Assembly: GCA_947174015.1 (NCBI GenBank)
Contig: CAMWHJ010000025.1
Location: 1 to 42,608 of the forward strand
From: an uncultured Lachnospiraceae bacterium
GTDB taxonomy: Bacteria; Bacillota; Clostridia; Lachnospirales; Lachnospiraceae
DNA length: 42,608 bases
Direction: 5' to 3'
Shown: positions 1 through 6,687 of the stretch, piece after piece
Layout: the number at the start of each line of letters is the position of its first letter
Position numbering within the stretch: position 1 is the first letter of the stretch
Notes under the pieces: model-generated
What the model saw: the letters and a program-made list of their open reading frames with translations, nothing else
Told to the model about the DNA's origin: nothing
Database searches by the model: none
Program-made: the position numbers and the translations under genes

Positions 1-179
1 ATGAACTGGTAAAAAGCATTGAGTATTTTAAATTATAGATTTATATCATAGCAAATTCTTAACACCAACTTAAAAACTTGGAAACTCAAAAAGAAGTACA
101 GGGTGTACCGAAAAAAGTGAGGATTGTACCAGAAAGTGAATTATATGAGAATTTGCTATGGTGGTACTATGTCAAGTTT
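1..179. other. window-edge sequence, no gene recognised
   Basis: AT-rich sequence outside the IS3 element. A short plus-strand reading from about 111 to 180 is open (it begins VPKKVRIVPESE), but it has no start site and no recognised relatives. It may be debris of the same mobile element as the recombinase fragment on the other side of the IS. Confidence 0.4.
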
Positions 180-230
180 TAGTACAAATTAAATCGGGAA
201 ATTTTTAAATTTAGTTAGTTTATACTAATG

Positions 231-767
231 TCATCCAGCTTTTCTCACCTTTGCTTCTAAACTATCCAAATATTCTTTTTCATATTTCTGGGGTGATTTA
301 TATCCACAATGGCTGTGTATCCTCACTGTATTATAAAATGTATTGATATATTCAAATACAAGCCTGTATGCATGTTCATAATCCACTATCTGGAATCGGT
401 TTATCCACTCCCTTTTTAATATCGAATGGAAAGATTCTATACATGCATTATCCCATGGACATGCTTTTTGGGAATAACTCAATTTCCATCCTTCGGTTTT
501 TTCCCTATATACATCACATGTATACTGGATTCCACGGTCACTGTGCATGACTTTGGGCTTATCCACCTTCCTTGTATATCTGTCTGATTTCCACCATTCT
601 TTTTTCCATTTTAAGCTGCCTGCTGGATGATTTCCTGTTTTTAAATGCATAGTAGCCATTTCTTGAAACACCTGGGATTTCCAGCACCCTGCTGACATTA
701 AGCCGGCATTTCTGTTCCATCTTACATTTCTTTTCTGCCTTTGAAACTTCGATGAAACAAGCCTGTG
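231..767 (-). pseudogene. IS3-family transposase OrfB, internally deleted and frameshifted
   Basis: Read on the minus strand, the first part (about 767 to 562) gives a typical OrfB start including SRNGYYAFKNRKSS, and runs into a stop just after IYKEGG. The rest is in another frame: it resumes at KVMHSDRGIQYTC and ends with the ESFHSILKREW and YNTVRIHSHCGYKSP motifs of the IS3 DDE domain. So the second Asp (HSDRG) and the Glu (ESFHS) of the catalytic triad are present. The segment with the first Asp, roughly 100-120 residues in relatives, is gone, and the join is out of frame. It cannot make an active integrase domain. A methionine-initiated 155-residue reading at 698-231 crosses the junction and is only a by-product. 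Function in the ancestor was cut-and-paste transposition as an OrfAB fusion. Confidence 0.85.
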
Positions 768-1055
768 TCAGTTTCCCAGAATGCTGATTGCTTTTTTTAA
801 TATTTCTAAAGCATCCTGTGTATCCCTTAGTTCCCGTTTCAGTCTGGCTATTTCCTTTGCCTCGTCACTGGCATAATTACCGGAACCTCTTACTGGCACT
901 TCACCATGATTCTCTCTGGCAGCTTTTGTCCATGTGCCTAAAGCTGTTTTGCTGATATCAAGATTGCTGGCACATTTTAATAACCCAAGTTCTTTGTGTT
1001 CTAAATAATATTTGACTGCATCTTCTTTGAATTGTTTATCATATTGTTTACTCAT
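768..1055 (-). CDS. IS3-family transposase OrfA (helix-turn-helix)
   Basis: A 95-residue protein starting MSKQYDKQFKEDAV and ending AISILGN. It shows the usual OrfA layout: an N-terminal helix-turn-helix of the IS3/HTH_Tnp_1 type (about residues 5-55, including KCASNLDISKTALGTW) and a C-terminal leucine-zipper-like helix (EIARLKRELRDTQDALEIL) for dimerisation. The upstream extension of this frame to 1343 is the antisense of the recombinase fragment and is not part of the gene. In relatives OrfA binds the terminal repeats and, through ribosomal slippage, is fused to OrfB. Here OrfB is broken, so OrfA alone would at most bind or repress. The frame itself is intact. Confidence 0.8.
   Translation of the reverse strand: MSKQYDKQFKEDAVKYYLEHKELGLLKCASNLDISKTALGTWTKAARENHGEVPVRGSGNYASDEAKEIARLKRELRDTQDALEILKKAISILGN
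791..798 (-). promoter_or_regulatory. programmed -1 frameshift slippery site (A7G)
   Basis: Near the end of orfA the minus strand reads ATTAAAAAAAGCAATC. The A-AAA-AAG-type heptamer is the standard IS3/IS150 slippage signal that joins OrfA to OrfB, and it lies about 20 bases before the orfA stop. The signal is preserved although OrfB is deleted. Confidence 0.65.
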
Positions 1056-1126
1056 GAAAAATCTCCATCCTTCCTGTATTTTATTGTAACTTATTTTAGA
1101 AATTTTTCCACTTTTAACTTGTACCA

Positions 1127-1359
1127 TTTTTATTCTAACACTAAACAGCATCGCAGAGCATGAGAAGAACACCGTCTGTTCCGACAAATTCATGGAGGTT
1201 GTGAGGAAATACCAAGACTGCGAAGAAATCACTACTCCGATGCTAAATGAGTTTATCGAAAAGATTGTCGTGTATGAGGCAGACAAAAGCGGGGGCAGGC
1301 TGAACAGAAAACGCAGTTGGTATAGGACAACGAGAATGGGCAAGGCAGATGATGATTAA
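1127..1359 (+). pseudogene. large serine recombinase, C-terminal fragment
   Basis: An open reading from the IS edge to a TAA at 1357 encodes about 76 residues, including TVCSDKFMEVVRKYQDCEEI and LNEFIEKIVVYEADKSGG. This is the typical C-terminal end of Tn4451 TnpX/CTn-type large serine recombinases (zinc-ribbon and coiled-coil recombinase family, DUF4368-like tail). The catalytic serine domain and recombinase domain are absent from the window, so the gene is a remnant. The IS3-family element lies directly against it and probably interrupted or replaced the upstream part. Such recombinases normally sit at the end of an integrative element, which fits the mobilisation debris downstream. Confidence 0.7.
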
Positions 1360-1488
1360 ACGGAATAAAGGAAGTTTATGTAATGATTAAAAATTTAGGA
1401 TATAATAGATGTAAAATTTGTCAATTGATATATAAGGTATTATGTTGTAAAGGTTAAAGAGTTTAGAAAATAAAAATTTATTAATTTC

Positions 1489-1516
1489 TGAAACATTTTG
1501 TTTCCGAGATGTGTGT
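1489..1516 (+). promoter_or_regulatory. candidate SigV-type ECF autoregulatory promoter
   Basis: TGAAACATTTTG begins at 1489. It matches the -35 element reported for SigV-type ECF sigma factors (TGAAAC followed by T-rich bases), and a -10 region would fall at about 1511-1516. It lies about 55-75 bases upstream of the sigma gene start. The -10 is not a good match to CGTC, so this is a proposal from the -35 half and the position. Confidence 0.4.
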
Positions 1517-1566
1517 TATAAAGTAAGGGTACCCAATAACAATAAGAGAAAGGAGGTATGGCTGTT

Positions 1567-2058
1567 ATGAATTTGCAGGATTACACAAAAGCGGTTGATA
1601 CTTATGCAGATAGTGTATACCGAGTGGCATACAGCTATACATATACAAAGGTTGACGCCGAAGATGTGCTTCAAAATGTATTTTTAAAATTATTTCAGAC
1701 AAGGCAGAGTTTTAACAGTGAGGAACATCTGAAACAATGGCTTATTCGTGTGGCTGTTAATGAGTGCCATAATTTGCACAGGTCTTTTTGGAAAAGAAAT
1801 ATTATTCACATTGAAGAAATTGAAAAATCGGCGCAAGGTTTTTTTGCAGATAATGAGATTGATTTGCATAATGCGCTTTTACAACTTCCAAGTGAATATA
1901 GAGTAATTATCCATATGTATTATTATGAGGGTTACAAAACAAAAGAAATTTCTAAAATCCTCAAAGTAAAAGAAGCAACAGTAAGAACGAGGCTTGCACG
2001 AGGCAGGGATAGGTTAAGAGAACTATTAAAGGAGGAATGGGCATATGAAACAGAATAG
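1567..2058 (+). CDS. sigV: ECF RNA polymerase sigma factor, SigV-like
   Basis: A 163-residue ECF sigma factor. Region 2 spans about residues 10-75 (SVYRVAYSYTYTKVDAEDVL, core and -10 binding) and region 4 about 100-158, with the helix-turn-helix GYKTKEISKILKVKEATVRT. The ATG at 1558 is only one base from the AGGAGG at 1551-1556. The ATG at 1567 has ten bases of spacing and is the better start. Length is close to Bacillus subtilis SigV (166 aa), and the next gene is an RsiV-like anti-sigma factor overlapping by 14 bases. That pairing supports a role in the lysozyme/envelope-stress response, with genes for peptidoglycan O-acetylation or lipoteichoic D-alanylation as likely targets. It is probably autoregulated from the TGAAAC site upstream. 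The assignment to SigV rests on the partner more than on the sigma sequence alone. Confidence 0.85.
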   Translation: MNLQDYTKAVDTYADSVYRVAYSYTYTKVDAEDVLQNVFLKLFQTRQSFNSEEHLKQWLIRVAVNECHNLHRSFWKRNIIHIEEIEKSAQGFFADNEIDLHNALLQLPSEYRVIIHMYYYEGYKTKEISKILKVKEATVRTRLARGRDRLRELLKEEWAYETE

Positions 2059-2923
2059 TAGTTATGAGCAAAATTCTAATTTATATAAATCGGCATATGC
2101 GCAGATTTGTGTGAGCGAGGAAATGAAATCAAATTTGAGAGGGATAAAAATGAAAAAATCAAAAATATCATATTTTCGTGTTGTCAAAGTGGCAGGGATA
2201 GCAGTTGCAACAATTTGTCTTTTGTTCACAGGACTTGTAAATGGAAGTACAGCTTTTGCCGCCAGTGTGAAAAATATACCATTTATTGGGAACTTCGCAA
2301 AATTAGTTAATTTCCGTTTATATTCAGGAGAAACAGAGGACTATGCAATATCAGTTTCCATTCCTGCTGTTATTGAAAATGGTGACAAAAATAGTGACCG
2401 TTCAGATGATATTAATGCAGAGATAATGAAATTGTGTGAACAGTATGCTTCCGGCGCAAAAAAAAGGGCTTTAGAATACAGAGAAATTTTTCTTGAAACA
2501 GGCGGAACGGAGGAAGAATGGAAAGAACATAATATTACCATTACCGTAGATTATGAAATAAAAAATGAAAGCAGTGATTATCTTTCTTTTATAGTTTATG
2601 GATATGAAAGTTGGTTATCGTCAACAGCAGTTGCATATTATTACAATCTGAATGTAACTACTATGCAATATGTTACATTAGAAGAACTGTTAGGAAAAAA
2701 TTATGTTGATTTAGTAAATGCACAAATCAATCAGCAAATAAAAGAGCGGCAAGAAAACGGAAGTGATATATTTTTCACACAAGAAGAAGGAGGATTTGAA
2801 ACAATTTCAGAAGAACAGAATTTTTATATTAACAATGCTGGAAATGTGGTAATAGTTTTTGAAAAATATGAGATAGCCCCTGGCGCTATGGGAAATGTAG
2901 AATTTGAGATAGTAGTTTCCTAA
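2045..2923 (+). CDS. rsiV: RsiV-like anti-sigma factor (DUF3298)
   Basis: A 292-residue single-pass membrane protein. Residues 1-43 are a charged cytoplasmic part that should hold the sigma factor. Residues about 46-64 are one hydrophobic segment. Just outside is STAFAAS (69-74ish), a clean A-x-A signal-peptidase site. Residues about 85-292 are extracellular and match the DUF4163/DUF3298 pair (TMQYVTLEELLG, then a C-terminal FEKYEIAPGAMG). Length matches B. subtilis RsiV (about 285). In that family lysozyme binds the outer domain, signal peptidase makes the first cut, then a site-2 protease frees SigV. The visible A-x-A site fits this mechanism. The start at 2045 has GGAGG nine bases upstream, inside the end of the sigma gene, so the two are translationally coupled. 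A terminator follows at 2955. Confidence 0.85.
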   Translation: MKQNSSYEQNSNLYKSAYAQICVSEEMKSNLRGIKMKKSKISYFRVVKVAGIAVATICLLFTGLVNGSTAFAASVKNIPFIGNFAKLVNFRLYSGETEDYAISVSIPAVIENGDKNSDRSDDINAEIMKLCEQYASGAKKRALEYREIFLETGGTEEEWKEHNITITVDYEIKNESSDYLSFIVYGYESWLSSTAVAYYYNLNVTTMQYVTLEELLGKNYVDLVNAQINQQIKERQENGSDIFFTQEEGGFETISEEQNFYINNAGNVVIVFEKYEIAPGAMGNVEFEIVVS

Positions 2924-2954
2924 GAAAATACAGAATTAAATACATTTTACTTTG

Positions 2955-2995
2955 GGTAGCTGTTTGTCCTAGTGGATAATCAGCTACCTTTTTTA
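2955..2995 (+). terminator. rho-independent terminator after rsiV
   Basis: The arms GGTAGCTG (2955-2962) and CAGCTACC (2981-2988) are perfectly complementary and are followed by a run of T. It lies 32 bases after the rsiV stop and closes the sigV-rsiV transcript. Confidence 0.85.
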
Positions 2996-3038
2996 TTCGT
3001 TACTAATAACACAACAAAGAAAGAACGAAGTATCAGAA

Positions 3039-3380
3039 ATGATTGAGAACAAAAACGAGGTGAGCAGAAATTTAGAAAAGGCATTACAGGCATTGGAACA
3101 GGCAAAACAGCGTGCTGCCAATGAGAAGAAAAAGCAGAATGAGAAGAAGTGCAAAGCCGAGAACCACCACAAGTACATCATGGGCGGTATTATCGTGAAG
3201 TATTTCCCCGACTGTTACCATTATGACGAGGACGAGTTAAACCGTATCTTGTCGGTTGCATTGCAGACAAGAGAGTGTCAACAGGTTATCTCTAAAATTA
3301 AGTCGGAAAGCCAAGAAACCACTCCCTCACAAGCCACTATCCCAAATGCCCAAAATGAAAGCAAGGGCGATACGGAATGA
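3039..3380 (+). CDS. DUF3847 family protein of a mobilisation module
   Basis: A 113-residue soluble protein. The first 55 residues are a Lys/Glu/Gln-rich helix (LEKALQALEQAKQRAANEKKK) likely to be a coiled coil. It is followed by HHKYIMGGIIVKYFPDCYHY, the recognisable DUF3847 core, and a Ser/Thr/Glu-rich tail. DUF3847 genes are found next to MobA/MobL relaxase genes on clostridial conjugative and mobilizable elements, and a relaxase fragment follows here. The role is not known; an accessory DNA-processing function at oriT is an inference from position. No strong ribosome site is visible before the ATG at 3039. The frame appears complete although its neighbours are remnants. Confidence 0.7.
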   Translation: MIENKNEVSRNLEKALQALEQAKQRAANEKKKQNEKKCKAENHHKYIMGGIIVKYFPDCYHYDEDELNRILSVALQTRECQQVISKIKSESQETTPSQATIPNAQNESKGDTE

Positions 3381-3419
3381 CGAGGACAAAGAAACTGAAA
3401 AGCCGAGGTAACGCAATCA

Positions 3420-3574
3420 CCCCGTTTACGGGGTGTGCGCACATACCACCAGAGGTGGTATGTGCGCCCTTCGGGGAGCAAGTTTCACCTGCATGGACTC
3501 CTGCGGAGGGCATTGGCTGTCTTGCGACAGCCAAAAGGGGAAACGACAATTCCCCTTCGCAGGCGGAGCCTGCT
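3420..3574 (+). repeat. cluster of palindromes between DUF3847 and relaxase genes (oriT-like)
   Basis: Five consecutive hairpins fill 155 bases. CCCCG/CGGGG lies at 3420-3433. A perfect 14-bp arm pair GCGCACATACCACC/GGTGGTATGTGCGC lies at 3437-3467 with a 3-base loop. TTGGCTGTC/GACAGCCAA lies at 3513-3534, AAGGGGAA/TTCCCCTT at about 3536-3558, and GCAGGC/GCCTGC at 3560-3574. The stretch lies in the usual place of the transfer origin, just ahead of a MobA/MobL relaxase gene. The role as oriT is inferred from location and structure; the nick site is not identified. Confidence 0.55.
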
Positions 3575-3579
3575 TGTGA

Positions 3580-4223
3580 GTGAGCATGACGGACAGACTT
3601 ACCGCCCCAAATACCACGAAGATTTAGTCCACAGTGAAATCATGCTCCCGCCCAATGTGCCTAAAGAGTATGCAGACCGAGCCACATTATGGAACGCTGT
3701 TGAACTGTCAGAGAAAGGGCAGAAGTCACAGCTTGCGAGAATGTTGAAAACATTGCTCCCCAACGAATGGAGTTATGAACTTGCGGAGAAAGTCGTGAGG
3801 GATTATGTGCAGAGGAATTTTGTTGAAAAGGGAATGTGTGCGGACTGGGCAATCCACGACAGCGAGAACGACAAAGGACAGCACAATCTCCATATCCATG
3901 TTTTACTTACTATGCGTCCCCTTACGGAAAACGGGGAATGGGGAGCAAAGACAAAAAAGGTTTATGTCCTTGATGAAAACGGGGAGCGTGTTCCCCTCAT
4001 TGACAAAAAGACAGGTCAGCAGAAAGTGGATAAGCGAAACCGCAAACAGTGGAAATGCCAGACTGTAGAAAGCACCGACTGGAACAGCAGGGAGAACGCC
4101 AAGATGTGGCACAAGGATTTAGCCGACACAATCAATGCCACCAATGAGCAGTTGGGGATTGCGGTTCATTGGGAACACCGTTCCTTTAAGGAGCAGGGGA
4201 TTGACAGAGAGCCGACAGCATAA
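3580..4223 (+). pseudogene. MobA/MobL relaxase, truncated at both ends
   Basis: About 214 residues matching the N-terminal relaxase domain of the MobA/MobL (MobQ) family, from EHDGQTYRPKYHEDLVHSEI to FKEQGIDREPT. The metal-binding histidine motif HNLHIHVLLTMR is present near 3882, as are the W..HDS and HWEHRSFKEQG blocks. Two things are missing. The first about 35 residues, which carry the family's start (SxGxSAVAxAAYR) and the catalytic Tyr region, are replaced by the palindrome cluster. Everything after REPT, normally several hundred residues, is replaced by a stop at 4221. The same frame opens earlier, at 3435, but that part is palindromic DNA without homology. It is therefore a dead relaxase and a marker of a former mobilizable element. 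Confidence 0.8.
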
Positions 4224-4398
4224 CAGACAGCAGAGCAGAGTGAAACAGAGGGAAAAAAATTTAGTAGAAAAATGAGTATTTCTGTTGTGTTATATCAATG
4301 GTACAAATAGTTGCTCAGTCTAAAATACCTCTAAAATGTTTTACGCTCTGTTCATCTGGCCGTTCCTTTTTATGATACCATTTGTGAATATAGACATA

Positions 4399-4427
4399 TT
4401 GACTTTGAAGAAAATGCCATGTATAGT
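4399..4427 (+). promoter_or_regulatory. sigma-A-type promoter of the Cys/His-rich exported protein
   Basis: TTGACT at 4399-4404 and TATAGT at 4422-4427 are separated by 17 bases, a near-consensus vegetative promoter. It lies about 50 bases upstream of the ATG at 4479. The rest of 4224-4398 shows no gene. Confidence 0.65.
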
Positions 4428-4478
4428 ATTCTTATACTTTACTTATACTTAAAAAATTGTTCAGAAAAGAGGAGGAGG

Positions 4479-4838
4479 ATGGGAAAGAAAAAAGTATTAT
4501 TGGCTATTGTGTTTGTGGCGATTGCGATGGTATCAGGTGGTATAGTTTCAATTTATGAGATGAATAAAGGTTCAGTGGAAGTCAAGGGCACAGCGCAGAC
4601 GGAGATTGTAGACACAATACAGCCAGAGAACGTGAAGACGGCACAGGCAGAGATTAAGAGTACAGTTCAGGCAGAAAAAGTGACGTTTTCTTGCGAAATC
4701 CCCGGCTGTACACAGACAGAGGAACACGAACATGGTCTTTGCGGAATTGACGGCTGCACACAGATTGGCGAACACAGCCACGGGGGAAACGGTGGGAGCC
4801 ATCATCAATCTAGCCATCATGGCGGAGGCCATCATTGA
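4479..4838 (+). CDS. exported Cys/His-rich protein, putative metal binder
   Basis: A 119-residue protein starting MGKKKVLLAI. Residues 4-26 form one hydrophobic segment, either a signal peptide or an N-terminal anchor. A 45-residue linker with a repeated pattern (TAQTEI, TIQPEN, TAQAEI, TVQAEK) follows. The C-terminal part has two copies of a C-x4-CTQ-x2-EH-x-HG unit (Cys72, 77, 88, 93; paired histidines near 83-85 and 99-101). The protein ends in a Gly/His-rich tail (SHHQSSHHGGGHH). The alternating Cys and His ligands suggest zinc, nickel or copper binding outside the membrane, which is inference. The ribosome site GAGGAGGAGG lies directly before ATG 4479. An upstream in-frame ATG at 4419 lies inside the promoter and was not used. 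The gene stands alone with its own promoter and terminator inside mobile-element debris. Confidence 0.75.
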   Translation: MGKKKVLLAIVFVAIAMVSGGIVSIYEMNKGSVEVKGTAQTEIVDTIQPENVKTAQAEIKSTVQAEKVTFSCEIPGCTQTEEHEHGLCGIDGCTQIGEHSHGGNGGSHHQSSHHGGGHH

Positions 4839-4890
4839 TGTCAAACACTAACCATTACTATGTTTCAAAAGAATAATTAAACAGCGTTAG

Positions 4891-4927
4891 GGTGCATAGG
4901 ACATTAAAAGTCTATGCATCCTATTTT
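4891..4927 (+). terminator. rho-independent terminator after the Cys/His-rich gene
   Basis: GGTGCATAGGAC and GTCTATGCATCC pair with one small irregularity around ATTAAAA, followed by TATTTTTAT. It lies about 50 bases after the stop at 4838. Confidence 0.65.
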
Positions 4928-4945
4928 TATGTAAAGGAGATGGAA

Positions 4946-5095
4946 ATGGAGAAAGCGGGAGCTGACAAAAGAGGACGAAAAAGAAACGAGGGATTTAAAA
5001 AAAGATAGGCAACACCACCTATGACGTATCTTTCCATTACAGTCGACAAAACAGGGAAAGCATGAACGACAAAATTATCCGACTAATAGAGAATG
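4946..5095 (+). pseudogene. TnpW-like transposon protein, frameshifted remnant
   Basis: An AAGGAG site at 4934 precedes an ATG at 4946 whose frame stops after 20 codons. The next frame, from about 5005, reads IGNTTYDVSFHYSRQNRES and MNDKIIRLIEN. This matches what I recall of the short TnpW-type proteins found with TnpX-family recombinases on clostridial elements (IGNTTY-x-V-x-FHFS then ETMxDKIxRLI). A run of seven A at 4998-5004 marks the place of the frame change. A second shift earlier is possible, because another frame reads LTKEDEKETRDLKK. After about 5095 the similarity stops where the IS1182-like fragment begins. I read this as a dead gene interrupted by that insertion. Confidence 0.5.
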
Positions 5096-5257
5096 TTTGG
5101 AAGGAAACATTGCCGCATATTTTGTTTCCATTCTGCTCCAGAAAAGTGCATGAGCAAGCTTGATTCACTCATTATCAGGATCAAGCTCCATACCACACGA
5201 CTGGTTGAAGTCAAACAGTGTAATTTGACGGTTTTTACGTTTTTCAGGAATATACAT
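5095..5257 (-). pseudogene. IS1182-type transposase, N-terminal remnant
   Basis: On the minus strand an ATG at 5257 opens MYIPEKRKNRQITLFDFNQS, then CGMELDPDNE and a TGA at 5165. Reading through the stop continues IKLAHALFWSRMETKYAAMF followed by PSK near 5097. This fits the start of IS1182-family transposases (a CG/VG-M-x-L-xPxNEW-IxLA pattern, then a KYAxxFPSK block). A single change of TGG to TGA would explain the stop. All later parts, including the DDE catalytic domain, are absent. The fragment abuts the TnpW remnant and probably marks an old insertion followed by deletion. Family assignment is from memory of the motif pattern. Confidence 0.5.
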
Positions 5258-5572
5258 GAGCTTTTATGACTCCAAAATGCAAAGTATTTTAGCTGAATGC
5301 TAATTTATACATGCATTTATTATACTTCAAAATCAGCACAATGTCTATTATTTACAACCCTTATAGTTAATGAGCAGTCACTACATAATTCTGTAGTAAT
5401 TTATTTGCTCATTTATAGAATATGCGGAATCGTGATTTCCACTAAAACAGAATTATGATTTCCAGACTCTGGACAGGTGATGTATTTCACTCCGGATTAT
5501 TCATCAATGAGGCAGCATATTTATTTGATAAAATACCCTATACAGGCAATCAGCATCATAAATATGCTAATA
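5258..5572. other. 315-base intergenic stretch, nothing recognised
   Basis: AT-rich and closed by stops in all frames. The short near-repeat ATCGTGATTTCCA and ATTATGATTTCCA occurs at about 5429 and 5454. No promoter, terminator or gene can be supported. It joins the mobile-element debris to the minus-strand gene block. Confidence 0.5.
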
Positions 5573-6127
5573 TTAAATATAAGGAGATTTCATCTGTTCA
5601 ACATACAATCCTAATCTCATAATCTCTTTCAATTTATGAGTAATACTTTTAGCACTTCCAATATACATATTATAGTCATATCCAATGTGTACAACCATTA
5701 GTTTATTTGAGAATTTACACCAGATAATTTCTCTTAAAATAAGTCTGAAAAATATAGGTAATTCATCTTTTAATATTATTTGATTATTCCTCAAATTTTT
5801 ATAGTATTTTTCGGTATTAGTAGCAAAATCCGGGTAAGGATTAAAATCATATTTTTCCAATTCTTCTACTATAAAATTTTCAATCATATTTATATCCATA
5901 ATTTTAAATATTGCCTGAATATAGGCATCTTCAAAATGCTTATATTCATCAAATGTAAATTCTACTCCCTTAAACTTTTTCCCGATATCATATACAGATG
6001 TCCATTCTTCATGCTTATATGCCCCCTGCTTATTCCTGAATTGAGGATTATATTTTGTTATTCTAAAAAATTGCAGATATCTGTCTGAACTGTTACTTAA
6101 TGCTTTCATAATTATATACCACATCAC
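5573..6127 (-). CDS. hypothetical protein, 184 aa
   Basis: A soluble 184-residue protein, acidic and aromatic, with no signal peptide and no membrane segment. Recognisable stretches are ITKYNPQFRNKQGAYKHEEW near the N-terminus and LREIIWCKFSNKLMVVHIGY with YDYNMYIG near the C-terminus. I do not recognise the family with certainty. The overall look, a small single-copy cytoplasmic protein with an EEWTS(V/I)xDIGK start and a hydrophobic GYDYxMYIG core, resembles immunity-type proteins that accompany polymorphic toxins. No toxin gene is adjacent. The ribosome site is weak. An internal ATG at 6109 (MKALSNSSD) is an alternative start. It lies downstream of the DUF2812 gene with 53 bases between them and no clear terminator, so it may be read from the PadR promoter. 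Confidence 0.6.
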   Translation of the reverse strand: MMWYIIMKALSNSSDRYLQFFRITKYNPQFRNKQGAYKHEEWTSVYDIGKKFKGVEFTFDEYKHFEDAYIQAIFKIMDINMIENFIVEELEKYDFNPYPDFATNTEKYYKNLRNNQIILKDELPIFFRLILREIIWCKFSNKLMVVHIGYDYNMYIGSAKSITHKLKEIMRLGLYVEQMKSPYI

Positions 6128-6180
6128 TTAGGAGTATGCACTGAAAAAATTGAGACTTTTAGCCCCTGAATTATGTATCG

Positions 6181-6687
6181 TTATTCGTGAAAAAGCCGTT
6201 CTATTTTCAATTCTTTTGCCTTTCCATGAATTTGTCCCAGACCATACATCAGCAAACATCCGCATAATAAATTGAGAAAACCAACATGAACCGGCTCAAA
6301 CATCCCTACAAAACCAAACACCATATTTAGAATGCCTATATACAGTAATAATTTTCCAATTTTGTCAAGATGAGCAATGCGTGAGTCAATATCGGAAAAC
6401 ATATCAAAATCCCCATATTCTGACTTTCGCCGAAAAAAGATCCATTGTGCCATGCGCCCCACATATTCGGTGTTCATTTCTTTCATAAATTCCATATATT
6501 CATTGTCGTACCCTCTCATCTCAAGACGAATGGTATACGTACCCGGTTCACACCAAACAAAATGATAAGTACAGAATCCTACTCCGTCCAGTACCCAGCC
6601 TTCCATAGCCATATTGTTAAGCCATTGTTCTTCTTCTTCGAAATCCCATGCCCACCACCATTTATAAACGGTTTTCTTATTTTTCAT
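6181..6687 (-). CDS. DUF2812 domain membrane protein
   Basis: A 168-residue protein. Residues 1-110 are the DUF2812 domain, with KWWWAWDFEEEEQWLNNMA and GWVLDGVGFCTYHF near the start and AQWIFFRRK at the domain end. Two hydrophobic segments follow at about 129-162 (LLLYIGILNMVFGFVGMF and VGFLNLLCGCLLMYGLG) and then a short charged tail. DUF2812 proteins are membrane-anchored proteins of unknown function that are regularly encoded next to a PadR regulator. That arrangement is seen here: the start at 6687 lies inside the end of the PadR gene, overlapping by 11 bases. The pair probably responds to membrane or cell-wall stress, but that is inference from the regulator family. Confidence 0.8.
   Translation of the reverse strand: MKNKKTVYKWWWAWDFEEEEQWLNNMAMEGWVLDGVGFCTYHFVWCEPGTYTIRLEMRGYDNEYMEFMKEMNTEYVGRMAQWIFFRRKSEYGDFDMFSDIDSRIAHLDKIGKLLLYIGILNMVFGFVGMFEPVHVGFLNLLCGCLLMYGLGQIHGKAKELKIERLFHE

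Larger units (their letters stand above)
180..1126 (-). mobile_element. IS3-family (IS150-like) insertion sequence, internally deleted
   Basis: The element is about 947 bp and lies on the minus strand. Imperfect terminal inverted repeats bound it: TAGTACAAATTAAATCGGG reading inward from 180, and TGGTACAAGTTAAAAGTGG reading inward from 1126 on the other strand. The flanks are TTT on both sides (177-179 and 1127-1129), which would fit a 3-bp target duplication but is too simple to prove it. Intact IS3-family elements are about 1.2-1.6 kb, so several hundred bases are missing. The loss lies inside orfB near position 563. The orfA frame is intact. The element is inserted directly against the C-terminal coding part of a serine recombinase. 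It probably cannot move itself unless another copy supplies transposase. Confidence 0.8.

Noticed and set aside
768-1343. 191-residue minus-strand protein including OrfA
   Set aside because: The first 96 residues are the antisense of the serine recombinase fragment. OrfA starts at the ATG at 1055.
3420-3574. CRISPR-like repeat array
   Set aside because: The stems differ from one another and are not regularly spaced direct repeats.
3435-3579. Upstream start of the relaxase reading frame
   Set aside because: The frame is open by chance through the palindrome cluster. The translated sequence has no similarity to relaxases until about 3580.
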